Assembly (NCBI GenBank): GCA_020744425.1
Contig: JAGMUV010000016.1
Coordinates: 1,178,001 to 1,242,000 of the forward strand
Length of the DNA: 64,000 nucleotides
DNA from: Dactylonectria macrodidyma
Taxonomy: Eukaryota > Ascomycota > Sordariomycetes > Hypocreales > Nectriaceae
Direction: 5' to 3'
Part shown: positions 31,641 to 41,579 of the stretch, piece after piece
How the letters are laid out: the number at the start of each line of letters is the position of its first letter
Numbering within the stretch: the stretch's first letter is position 1
Program-made: the position numbers and the translations under genes
The notes under the pieces: generated by a model
Told to the model about the DNA's origin: nothing
The model's input: the letters and a program-made list of their open reading frames with translations, nothing else
Database searches by the model: none

Positions 31641-32340
31641 ACGTTTGTGCCGTCGCTCGCCTTGTCTGTGGCAGAGGCACGATTAGGCGATTGCAACCTC
31701 GCGAAAAGCTTGTCAGAAACTTGTCCCACTGGTGTTAATCCACCCGCGAAAAGGTTACCTACTGCCTACTTGTCTGGAGCGGGGTGCATGTGGATGAAGG
31801 GGTGTGCCGTTTGGTGTGTCGTTTGGTCATCGTCCGTCGTTGTGGAGGAAGACTGCGCGAAAGCGGTTAACTGACGACCCTACCCTATACCACAGACCTA
31901 AGAAAGCTTCCGCCACCTAAAGATAGGCTTGACAAGCTGGAAGATTGCTCACTTAGTTGACTGTTCTATGGATAATAGCGTGTTTTATTTTTTATTTTTA
32001 TTCTTTACTTTATTTTTTGCTTTAAATTTTTTTTTCCTTTTCTTTTTTGTGTTGCCATTCGCAGAGTTTTCGCGACAGTGTATCCAGGCAGTGACTGCCT
32101 CCTGCAGTGCTACAGTACAACACTGTTGATCCATCACATCGTTCACAGATAACAGCCAACAATCGCTAGCGCCGAAAATCCATGCCGACTTCAGACTACC
32201 ACCCCCGCTCTTCGTTTTCTCTCGCACAGCAGACACTTTGGACTTTGGATTGGGAGAATCATGTCGTGTCGTACATCGTACGTCGGGTGTCGTCTGTCGA
32301 GCGTCGTTTCTAACCTTGTCGTGAATGTGGGGACACACAA
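31641..32340 (+). repeat. Dispersed repeat copy (partners 61830-62480 and 8600-9205)
   Basis: Collinear with 61830-62480: GTCGCTCGCCTTGTCTGTGG, the AAGCTTGTCAGAAACTTGTC block, a T-rich run (31980-32050), ACAGATAACAGCCAACAATC and CTTTGGACTTTGGATTGGG. Non-coding. Confidence 0.75.
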
Positions 32341-32639
32341 GATCACAAGACCACAAATGTTCGCCATGACGCTCGCGTGATGATGGTACACACACTAAAC
32401 ACATCCGGGCCCGCCGCAAGAACCTGATAGAGTTCACTGCCGTGGAGATACGGAGTAGACAGACGCATTTGGTCGGGAGCGGGTCCCTCAGGATGTGGCT
32501 GCTTAGACTGGACGGGTGCTTGGTCCGTGAAAGGGAATTGAAAGCTTGATAGCACCAGACATTGTGGAGGAGGTGGGCCGGGACATTGAGGGGCAGTTCG
32601 CAGCGATGAGTGCGCATCGGACCGAAAGGAAGAGAGGGG

Positions 32640-32935
32640 GTTGACAAACAGGTGGGGTTGACAAACAAACGGAGGGGGTTGACAAACAGGTGGGGTTGAC
32701 AAACAAACGGAGGGGGTTGACAAACAAATGGGGTTGACAAACAAACAGGGGGGGGGGGGGGGGGGGTTGACAAACAGAGGGGGTTGACAAACAAATGGGG
32801 TTGACAAACAAACAGGGGGGGGGTTGACAAACAGAGGGGGTTGACAAACTGGGGGTTGACAAACAACCAGAGGGATTGACAAACAAACAGAGGGGGTTGA
32901 CAAACAGGAGGTTGACAAACAAACGCGGAGGTCGT
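32640..32935 (-). repeat. Minisatellite of GTTGACAAACAAAC.GAGGG units with a 19-G run
   Basis: About 14 imperfect units of 16-22 bp (GTTGACAAACA(AAC)RGAGGGG). A run of 19 G lies at 32748-32766. The same unit is present once at about 29848 and 60668, and expanded in inverted orientation at 46000-46105. Long open frames across it on the minus strand (repeating CQPP/FVNP peptides) are produced by the array and are not genes. Confidence 0.85.
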
Positions 32936-33480
32936 CCTCAAATGTGAAGCGGATGTGGGGACAAGGTGGGAAATCGCACCTCGTTCATACTCACACTGAC
33001 GACGAAGAACATGTGCAGGAACACGGCGAGGTAAGTGTAGGGCATTGGGGGACCCTGCAAGACGTGCGGGGCGTGATGAGACCTTTTCAGACATTCGAAA
33101 ACATTCGAGGACACGACAAGACGCTCCAAAACGCTCCAAGACACTACGAGACACGACACGACACGACACGACACGACACGACACGACATACAATACGATC
33201 GAGATCAGCTCACCAGAAAGACTGTAGGGAGCTAGACACTGACATTGAAGTCACGTACGTGTGCATCGCTGTACACCATGGTACTGCAAAGTATCAGACG
33301 TCGCCTGGATCAGAACGTCATCTTTTTCGTCTCATGCGAGAACCAAGTCAGCTTTAGCGAGGTAGCTCAACCGTCGCCCAGAAAGGTTTCCACCGAATCC
33401 GTTGATGGATCGCCTGGATCTTTTGCTGTGAACCTTAAGTTCTACCATGCTCACGGGTATAAATAGCGAAGAAGCTCGCC
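32936..33480 (+). repeat. Repeat flank with half of a satellite hairpin
   Basis: GTGAAGCGGATGTGGG and the ACATTCGAGGACACGACAAG stretch match 29890-30020 and 60700-60840. An ACACGACACG array (33098-33190) is present but its opposed partner array is missing. Right of 33200 nothing is recognised until the LINE-derived sequence. Confidence 0.6.
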
Positions 33481-34744
33481 TCCTTGAGCTGCATCAAGTC
33501 CTAGCAGACACACTCACATACACATCACCTTGTTGAGGTTGAAATTGCGACTGAGCTTTGATCGCACGCTCACTTCATTGGCATTTGATCCGGCCATCTT
33601 GCTGGTAAAGTATTGATTTTTTCCTTTTCTTTTCTCTTTGAGTCCGAGTCTGGAGACGTTCGCCTCTTCGTCTTTCGCTCTTTCGCTCTTTCTCAGTTCC
33701 CTGAGTTCCCTGAGTTCCCTGAGTTCCCTGAGTTCCCTGAGTTCCCTCAGTTCCCTGAGTTCCCTCAGTTCCCTCATCCCACACCTATCCTTACTGCCGG
33801 TTTTCACTCCACTGACCCCCCCCCCCCCCCCCCCCCCCCCCCAAGTACTTTCGTTCGGTAACCTTGTTCCTTTGTGGTCTAGCCTCTCTGTTTTTGCCAG
33901 TCGCTGCTCAAGAGGACTTGATTATGGGAATCCACTGACGTCTTCCCTCTTTGATCCTCCGCCCTTAGTCATCATGACTGACCGTGGGCGCTTCGCAAGT
34001 TATGCTAGGTTTCAGGAATTATCCCAAAACTCTGTCTTGATATCTGCATGCAACGCACAGGCCACCGCTTATCTCGACATGGGTGAGATGGCTTGCTTTC
34101 GCGCTGTGGTTGAATGTTTGTGTTGGATGTTCACGCCTGAGTTGCTGAGTCTTTGTTGATGCTCTACTACTTTTGCGATTGAGATCCCCACTTTTTCTAT
34201 TCAAGAGGTTGTCGCTGGTGGCTTGGCCACCTCACCCCCCTTCCCCCATTTCCTGCTACTGATATTTACTGACATTTTCTGGCATTTTCTGGCATTTACT
34301 GGTGATTACTGGCATTTACTGGCGTTTACTGGCATTTCCTGGCATTTACTGGCGTTTACTGGCATTTACTGGCGTTTACTGGCATTTACTGGCGTTCTCG
34401 GCGTTCTCGGGCGTTTTTTCTTGCTTTTGGGTTTGCTTCATTGCTTTTGGGTTTGCTGCTTTTTTGGCGTTTGGCGTTTGGCGTTTGGTCCCCCCTTCCC
34501 GGTCCCCCTCCCCCCTCTTCATGATTCTTTGACTGTTCGAACATTTGCTGCGACGACGTCGTAAGCGTTCCCGTCCCTACCCATACTTCATTTACTACTA
34601 TTATCTTACTTTTAACAGCTCTCTGACCTACCTGCGAGGCAACATCTGCGGATAGCTGACACACCCACCCATCCTTCCTGCTCGTCAACAGGTTTGTCTC
34701 CCACTTTATCCCCAAGACCCGAGAAATCAACCTATCACCCACTA
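33481..34744 (+). repeat. Minisatellite-rich stretch, probable 5' region of a LINE
   Basis: Holds a 9-bp GAGTTCCCT array (33694-33776), a 27-C run (33816-33842) and an array of TTTACTGGCA/TTTACTGGCG units (34259-34410). The sequence AAGAAGCTCGCCT.CTTGAGC at about 33470 recurs at 34793, where it begins a LINE ORF1 coil, so this stretch is likely LINE leader sequence. No gene is supported. Confidence 0.5.
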
Positions 34745-36559
34745 TTAAGACTAGTTCATCACCATCGCCATCGGGGCGGGCATCAAGAGCAAAGAAGCTC
34801 GCCTTGTTGAGCCGCATCGAAATTCAACAGGCGCACTTGCATCTCATTGCGCAGGATGGTGTTGCAATTGAGCAGCAGTCCGAACATCTACCTCTGTAGC
34901 ACTCATTTCTTATTTCATCCGTGTTACAGGTATAGTAGGCTCTCCGAGCTTGGACACGTACCCTCTCTGTCTCCGACGCCTCCGCTAACACGTCGCAGTG
35001 CGCTTGCCCTCGTTGGGGCCGAGGCGAGTGTCTAGCACACAAGCCAGGGAAGGTCCGTTGTCGTGCTCGAGTATGCTTCGCTCAACGCGGCGGCTTGAGG
35101 AAGCTACCTTGGCACACGATGCGAGATAACATGGACAGTCGCTGACCGAGATGGGATCTCGGGTATCGGGGAAGAAGGGACTGCACGTCTACTGGACAAA
35201 AGTTCGTGCTGCCTTCCAACAAGAGGCGGATCGGAGTGTCGCGGCAACATACAGCTGTTGGCAACAGCGCCCAGCACCATGAAGCATACGGATATGGCGG
35301 CTAGTCGGCGGTGATGCCCTAATCGGGACTGTGAAGATGCGCAAAGCTGCTTCTGTCTCGAGCGGGGTTGACGATGTGTACGCCTATCGCCGCGTCCAAT
35401 CGGGACTGTGAAAATGCGCAAGCTGTTTCTGTCTCGGATGGGTTTTACGACGTGTACCCCATGCCTGGCAGCGCCCATCCGTATGCTCCATGGTGCTGGG
35501 CGCTGTTGCCAACAGCTTTATGTTGGCGCACACTCTTACAGCTGTTGTGGGGGGGGGGGGGGGGGTGGTTGGTGAGCAGCGTATCCAACTCCGGCCGTGG
35601 TCCCTATTCTCACCCTACGCCCGGCGGCGTTCGAGACTACATGAACCCGTCACATTACTAACGTTAGCTGCACGGAGAAGGGAAGCACCCGAGAAGACAG
35701 CACATCGCTAAACCATACGTAAAATGGTTCTTTCAGCACTCACTCCCGTGGATGCTCGTCGGCGAGAAGATTCATTCCACCATACTAACTGCTCTCGTAC
35801 CCTCTCCCTTTCCAATCCTGATTGGAGCTGGGATAGCAGACGATGGTACAGGGAATCACTTTTCAGGAGTGGCTCCCTGCTGTGTTGTTGTCTGTGCCTC
35901 TGCTTTGGCAAGTTTCTTATTAAGAAGCTTGTTTTCGTCGCTGGCAGGAAGTCAGAGGTTCGTCAACATGTTCCCGTCCTCCCGGAGCTCGTTAACAGAG
36001 TCGTGATTGCAGCGTATATATCCTTGACCCGGCAGCTGGCGGGGTTTCTTGACTGCAAGTGCATTATTGAGACCAAGAAGGTTCCAGGTGTGAAGGGAGT
36101 GCTTCGTGACCTACCATACCCAGTCGAAGTTGACGATATAAACCACGCCGCCGTTCTCGACCTGGAAGGCAAGGTCTTCCCTGGAACAATGGTGGCTTTG
36201 GGCCAAGATGGCCTGGCTGAGTTGAAAGGACGACGCAAAGAAGGCACTTGGATCCATGGCGGCGTGCCTCACTAAAACGAGCAATGTCGGGAGACTCTTA
36301 TTATACGAACGCTGTTTCCTTGCAGCTGGCGAATCGGCTTATACTAGCAAGCTGGAGTGGAGAGTCGATCTGACACAACGTTGGGACTGCCAGGTGCTCA
36401 GCCACTGAGCCTTCTCGTGCAGCGAGAACCAGGTGTGTGCGAGATGCGCCGCCGAAGGCCATCACCACAGCGCGTGCCAAACGCAGGTACTCAAGTGTGT
36501 GCCTTGTGGTGATGGACCGCACGAGTCGTTCAGCAGAAGCTGCCCGAAGCTCTGATCTA
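34745..36559 (+). pseudogene. LINE ORF1 (gag-like) remnant with zinc knuckles, element A
   Basis: Pieces in order: a coiled segment (KKLALLSRIEIQQAHLHLIA) near 34790, a middle segment (VLRDLPYPVEVDDINHAAVL to a stop at 36275), and two zinc knuckles near 36425-36545: CARCAAEGHHHSAC (CX2CX4HX4C) and CVPCGDGPHESFSRSC (CX2CX4HX6C). A degenerate first knuckle (DCQVLSH, stop, AFSC) precedes them. This is the nucleic-acid-binding ORF1 of a fungal non-LTR retrotransposon. Frameshifts and stops throughout make it dead. The 35248-35516 inverted repeat sits inside, so another element is nested here. Confidence 0.6.
35248..35516. repeat. 270-bp TIR-like structure around two tandem 77-bp units
   Basis: CTGTTGGCAACAGCGCCCAG (35248) and its complement ending at 35516 form inverted ends of about 37 bp. 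Between them AATCGGGACTGTGAA.ATGCG starts two tandem copies (about 35321 and 35398). A 17-G run follows at 35549-35565. Probably a small non-autonomous element; no target duplication was made out. Confidence 0.5.
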
Positions 36560-37740
36560 CCCAGCATGGGTAGGATGTTTCGGGCAATTCAACTGGATGT
36601 ACCTTCCTTTGTCGTCTTACTTTCTTGGCACGCAGATGTTAACAGGGTGTTGCAGAAAGTGGCCTCAATTCCACCCATTTCCCTAGCAAGTGCACTGCAA
36701 CAACCCATGATCCTGCGATCCGCGCAGCCTCTGGCGAGGGCGATGGCATCGGTCACCACCGGTGCGCCCGCCTTCCCAGATCGCTTCGACCTGGGAATCC
36801 ATACTCGCGCCAATCTCAATCGAGGAGCCCGCATGGACCTCTTGCAAAACATCTCGGCCGTTGTGCATGGACATGTTGGTGTCCCGCCGGCCTTCGGGAG
36901 GACGGCGCAAACGCCATCTTCGCCTTCCATTCGGTCTCTACGCTGCGGCCACGGAAGGAGCCCAGCTTGCCTGTCCGTCCGTCCGTCCGTCCGTCCGTCC
37001 GTCTTCCTCTCCCGATCGTACTCGGACCACTGAACAGCAACCAGTATCTCTTATTGAACCAGCCAGTAGGCTCGCATGCGAGCGTGTGGAGGAGTACACT
37101 GCCACGTTGAAGGTGTACCAGGTCTTCTGTGCTCAATTCGGGGGGATGCGACGGAACAATCCACCACAGGACTCGAATGAGAATTCGCTCAAGAGTTTGC
37201 CAATAGGTTCTTGGATTCATGGAACTAGGCACTCACTGACGCTAAATATGGTCCCGTGCCTACCTACAGCAGCGTCGCGGCCTCGCCTCCAGCTGCAAAC
37301 AATTCTCTTACCCACCAACATCAACATCATCATCAACATCATCAACATCATCAACATCATCAACATCATCAACATCATCAACATCACCAACATCACCAAC
37401 ATCATCAACATCATCAACATCATCAACAAAACCCCCCTCATCGCCAGGGATAGCTGACTGCTGTTCTCCCTCCCCGCGAGAACCTCAGTGTCTTCAGCCA
37501 GTAAGACGCCGGAGCTCCGGCTAGAGCTCACAAGGACTTTGTAACCCGGGCCTATATGCCCGGGAAACTTGGAGAGGGCTGACGCAAGATCCTGCGAGTT
37601 TTCCCAAGTCAGGTCCGGATGGGTCGTCCTCGCCACCGACATAATCACCCACGATCTCCTCGTACAGAGATAAATGGAATGGGCAGCCGATCCAGGGGCT
37701 GCTGCTATAGAGACTAACAAGGAGTGGTTTACGTTTACTT
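36560..37740 (+). other. LINE-derived or unassigned sequence with microsatellites
   Basis: Follows the zinc knuckles. Contains a CCGT run at 36973-37003 and an ATCATCAAC-type array at 37319-37432. Frames are Ser/Pro/His-rich (TYSSVAASPPAANN), like the spacer between LINE ORF1 zinc knuckles and ORF2, but I cannot show homology. Confidence 0.35.
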
Positions 37741-37764
37741 ATGTAGTCCCAGACTGCCTACCCT

Positions 37765-38235
37765 TGCAAACTGACCGACCTCTACGGCAACGAGGCAGAC
37801 AGTGATGCTGCTGTGAAGGAAGAAATTAAAATCCAGACAGGGCTGAAGCCTGTCGACATACGCCCCTTACGGCACCAGTCCGACAACCCTCTAACAAAAC
37901 TTGACTTATATCTTTTTCTCGAGCCAGTCAAGGAGTATTGGCGCCTCTTCAGCAGCCAACCAGCAAGGCTCATCGAGAAGACCAACCGCGCTAAGCAGTG
38001 CGACGTATGCTTGGGATGCCACCCGCTGCGCACCTGCTACCAATGCCCTCTGTGCGTACGCTGCGGAAAGACTGGCCACGACTCCGTGGACTGCACTGCC
38101 CCAGAGTAGTGTGCCAACTACCTCGGCCCGCACAGCGCCAACTTCGCCAAGTGCCCAGCTCCACCGAAGAAAGTGCACGGCGTGCTCCGCCGGCTACCCA
38201 AAGAGCAGAGAGACCACATGCGAACGGTAGGTGCC
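37765..38235 (+). pseudogene. LINE element B ORF1, zinc-knuckle end
   Basis: Reads LYGNEADSDAAVKEEIKIQ, LKPVDIRP, ARLIEKTNRAKQCDVCLGCH and CVRCGKTGHDSVDC (CX2CX4HX4C), then TAPE, a TAG stop (38107-38109), and CANYLGPHSANFAKCP. In related elements the stop is Gln (CAG) and the Tyr is the second Cys of the last knuckle (TGC), so both changes are C-to-T or G-to-A transitions in CA/TG context as expected from RIP. ORF1 would bind the LINE RNA. Confidence 0.7.
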
Positions 38236-38655
38236 GGGACATACCGCCAGCGCCACTCGGCCCAAGACGCGATAGCGCCCGGTCACAAGGACGATCCAGC
38301 CTTTGCGCTCCCAGTTCCGCCGCGTCGAGAGCGCGCTCATGCATAATCATGGCCACCCCCCGAAGAAGCAGAGGAACCCGAGCACCCAAGACCTGGCTCT
38401 CCAAGGAAGTACCACACTGTCCTTATCACACGGCCCCGTGACCATGAGCATGATCACGAGTAGATGCCCGCGAGCACAAAGGGGCGATTAAAAAAAAAAC
38501 TCTCCGAGACTTTCAGGCCAACGTCGGCAAGATGTCCCCGGTCCATGACTGTGCTCTTGCATTAGCAGACTCGGAACGATACGATCTCGTGCTCCTCAAG
38601 AACCATGGACAACGATGGCAAATCCCCGTTGCCTCACGAAGACTCACCCGGCATA

Positions 38656-40039
38656 CAGTGGGTGTGCAAAAGTTCCGACAACTTCCGGATCCACCCATCT
38701 TGCCTCGATAACCACACAACCTTTGACTTCACATTGTGCATTCAAATAATATCATAATAAATTAAAAGGCAGATGAATTTGAAGCCCAGAAGCTGACGTT
38801 CATGATGATTTACATCAATATTTAGTATACCACCCATCTGCATCAATCACCACCTGCATTCGCTTGGGCATCGAATTTATCAGGTTTTCGAACACTTTAA
38901 CTTCAAGCTCACGCCAAAGCTCTTCCGCACACTCAATCAGACGATCTTTTGCAGCCATATTCTTCGGAAGCTCTGCGAGTTCTGGGTATCGCTTACAGAT
39001 CCGTTCTTTTAGTATTGCCCATAGATTTTCAATCGGATTAAGATCTGGTGAATATGGGGGCCATTCTATAAGTATGACCCCCTCACGGCTCGCGTATTTG
39101 CGTAGCCACCTTTGGACTAGATGACTCTTAAATGTAGGTCCGTTATCATGTTGGAATACCATCCCTTCCTCTATGATTTCCGGGAGGTGCTGTTGAAGGC
39201 ATTCTAAGATAATTCGAGCCGTAACGCCGCCACGGTCTGCCTGGGGGTCCCCGAATAAGCAGACTAAATCTGTGGCTGTCAATAGTGAAGGCACTAAAGA
39301 ACATCTGTGAATGCCTCGTCAGCTTCTTCTTAGCCTGTACGTTCTTTTTTGCAAGTCTCTCGCCCTAGGCGCGGTCAGAATAGTGATCCAAAGACGGAGT
39401 GTGTGACTTACATATTTCGAGAACGCCCACTTCCGTCTATCGCCGTCACCACGAGCAATTGAGCACTCATCTGAGAAAATCCAAGTATACCAAAAGCTAG
39501 CATCTTCATTGACGTATTTCTGTGCGAAATTTCGGCGACTTTCGGCTGCGGCTTCACTGAGAAAAGGGCGCCGGCTTGCAAGGTGGTGTTGGATGCCTTT
39601 TTTCTTCAACCAACGCGATAGAGTGCTCCTATGACACCGCAGATTGGCCTCATCACTCAGTCTTTTGACTGTAATAAAAGGGTCTTTATCAATAATCCGG
39701 AATATATGATTTTTATCCCTCTCAGTGATGATTGTTGGCCGCCCGGCACGCGGATTACTTTTTGCACTCTTTTGGTGGTCGTACCGGCGGACGACGCCAA
39801 AGATTGCGTGTTTCGTAACTCCCTCCTCAGCCGCAATGTGGTCAAGGGATATGCCAGATTTGTACATGTACACAATCTTCGTCCTTTTGTGAGGACTATG
39901 ATGTGTCTTTCCGTACACCCGCGGCATGTTGTGGTTGAATTATGGCGTGATGAAGTTACTGTGTTGCCGTGGTCGCGTCGCGGCTTGAGATGCAAGAGCG
40001 GGGAAATCGGGAAATTGTCGGAACTTTTGCACACCACTG
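38656..40039 (-). mobile_element. Tc1/mariner element 3, 1384 bp, nested in the LINE
   Basis: TA duplications at 38654-38655 and 40040-40041. The terminal repeats are almost perfect over about 29 bases: left CAGTGGGTGTGCAAAAGTTC, right (opposite strand) CAGTGGTGTGCAAAAGTTC, each followed by CGACAA.TTCC. They are the best preserved ends of the three copies, implying this is the youngest insertion. Confidence 0.93.
38815..39927 (-). pseudogene. Tc1-like DDE transposase with two frameshifts
   Basis: From the ATG at 39927 (MPRVYGKTHHSPHKRTKI) the frame has both helix-turn-helix parts and the first catalytic Asp (WIFSDECSIARGDG). A one-base loss near 39360 breaks it, and a second shift near 39255 restores the original phase, after which FQHDNGPTF, PDLNPIENLW and the C-terminus WYTKY follow to the TAA at 38815. 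The sequence between the shifts is readable in the third frame (ERLAKKNVQ). Apart from these two indels the protein is close to that of element 2, so the lesions are few and the copy is young. Catalytic Asp, Asp and Glu are all present; the last two are 38 residues apart. Confidence 0.9.
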
Positions 40040-41543
40040 TACGACACCTGCTCTCCAGTCGAAGCGTGGGATAGCAATAGCACTCGGCCCAGAGTCATGA
40101 CGTATGTCCGCCGTGACGCCAAGCTCCTGGCAGGACCAGAACCGACCCTACATAAGCCGCGATATCCTGTGGCTTACGGTCAACGATATAGCGATCGTTA
40201 ACTTTTACCGCCAGAACGATGAAAATCGTGGATTGGATATTCTACTGCAATGGCCCAACAGACGACGAGCTCAAGGGCTTCGTAGAAATCGCAGAACTCG
40301 GATCGACTGGGATCCCCGTTGCTGCCTCGGGTCCGTCGAAGCTAGACGAGCTCGCATCTACGCTCGTGAGCCCCTTTCAATCAGCAGCGAAGGCAACGGA
40401 CGGGCCTGCGAGGAAGGGAGCACACGGCGCTCCGTGGTGGACCGAAGAGTGCGACCGTGCTGCAGCCGGATATCGTGCGATCAGAAGACTGTACCCCCTC
40501 GGATTCAACCAAGAGTTTTTAGCTAGCCAAACGAGATTTCCACCATGTGGTTCGCCAGGCTGGAAGGCTCTTCTGGCGGAACCTGATCGACAGCTTCTCA
40601 GACAGCAGCTCCGTTTTCAAGGTCGTCCTGTGACTGGGATCACCAGGGCCTTTCCAACCTCCTCCACTGCAAGGTGGACGAGGTAGTCTACGAAACCCAG
40701 CTGGACGAGGCTAACGTGCTCCGGCGAGCTACTTTGGAGCGGCAAACAGCAGATGATGATATATATTCACGACCCCTGGATTCAGGTCAACACTCACCCA
40801 CACAATGATTCCACTCCCGCAGAAAATCTCTCTGGATGCACAGGAAGCGACTTTCCGTACCGGGAAGACATCTCCGGGAGCAGATGGCATCACAGTCAAA
40901 CTCCTTACAGCACTGTGGCACATCATTGGGTCGCACGCCCGTCGCCTCTTCGAGGGGTGTCTAGCAATAGGCCACCACCCAAAACCCTTCAGGGTAGCAG
41001 AGGTGGTTGCGATCGCTACGCTTGGACAAAGAGACCAGACAGCCCCACGAGCATGGCGACCTATCTCTTTGCTCTTCTGCTTCGGCAAGGGAATGGAACG
41101 GTCAGTTGCGCGTCGTCTCGTGTGGGCATGAATTCACTACGGAGAGTCCTTCATCCCCAGCAAGCCGGAGCTCTCCCTAAGACATCGGCGACAGACCTTG
41201 GAGCTACTTTGGTTCACGACATTGAGGAAGCATTTTCCCGCAAGAGGGTGGTCACACTGGTCACGATGGACATCTAAGGTGCATTTGACACTGCCATGCG
41301 CAACAGACTCATTTTGCGATTCTGCGAACAAGGCGGGCCGGACCATCTCACACGATAGGCTAGGTCCTTTATTGGACGACCGATGTGCTCGTGCTAGGTA
41401 CCAAGACACCATCACACCGCTCTCTCCTCTCTAGTGCGGGTCTCCCTCAGGGATTGCCGGTATCGCCGATCCTCTTTCAGCTGTATACAGAACCCATGTG
41501 CCGATTAGGAAACCCTCGAGGCCGATTCGGTTATGCAGACGGC

Positions 41544-41579
41544 ACGGACAACACGGACAACACGGACAACACGGACAAT
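41544..41579 (+). repeat. Four 9-bp ACGGACAAC units inside the reverse transcriptase
   Basis: Inserted directly after GGTTATGCAGAC (Gly-Tyr-Ala-Asp). The array keeps the frame (Thr-Asp-Asn)4 and is followed by GVLRTG, which normally follows the YADD box within two or three residues. Confidence 0.75.

Noticed and set aside
31985..33193. A 402-codon open frame on the minus strand
   Set aside because: It spans the T-rich run, several repeat modules and the GTTGACAAACAAAC minisatellite; composition is repetitive (CQPP and FVNP units) and no domain is present. The same modules are broken in other copies.
24890..33480. LTR retrotransposon or Starship element
   Set aside because: No reverse transcriptase, integrase, tyrosine recombinase or pair of direct terminal repeats with a primer-binding site could be found in either repeat island.
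33638..34159. 173-codon frame with repeated Leu-Ser-Ser
   Set aside because: It reads through the 9-bp GAGTTCCCT array and the 27-C run; upstream of a LINE remnant and without a domain.
40104..40686. Separate genes between Tc1 element 3 and the reverse transcriptase
   Set aside because: The frames fit as pieces of the broken LINE ORF2 endonuclease and linker.
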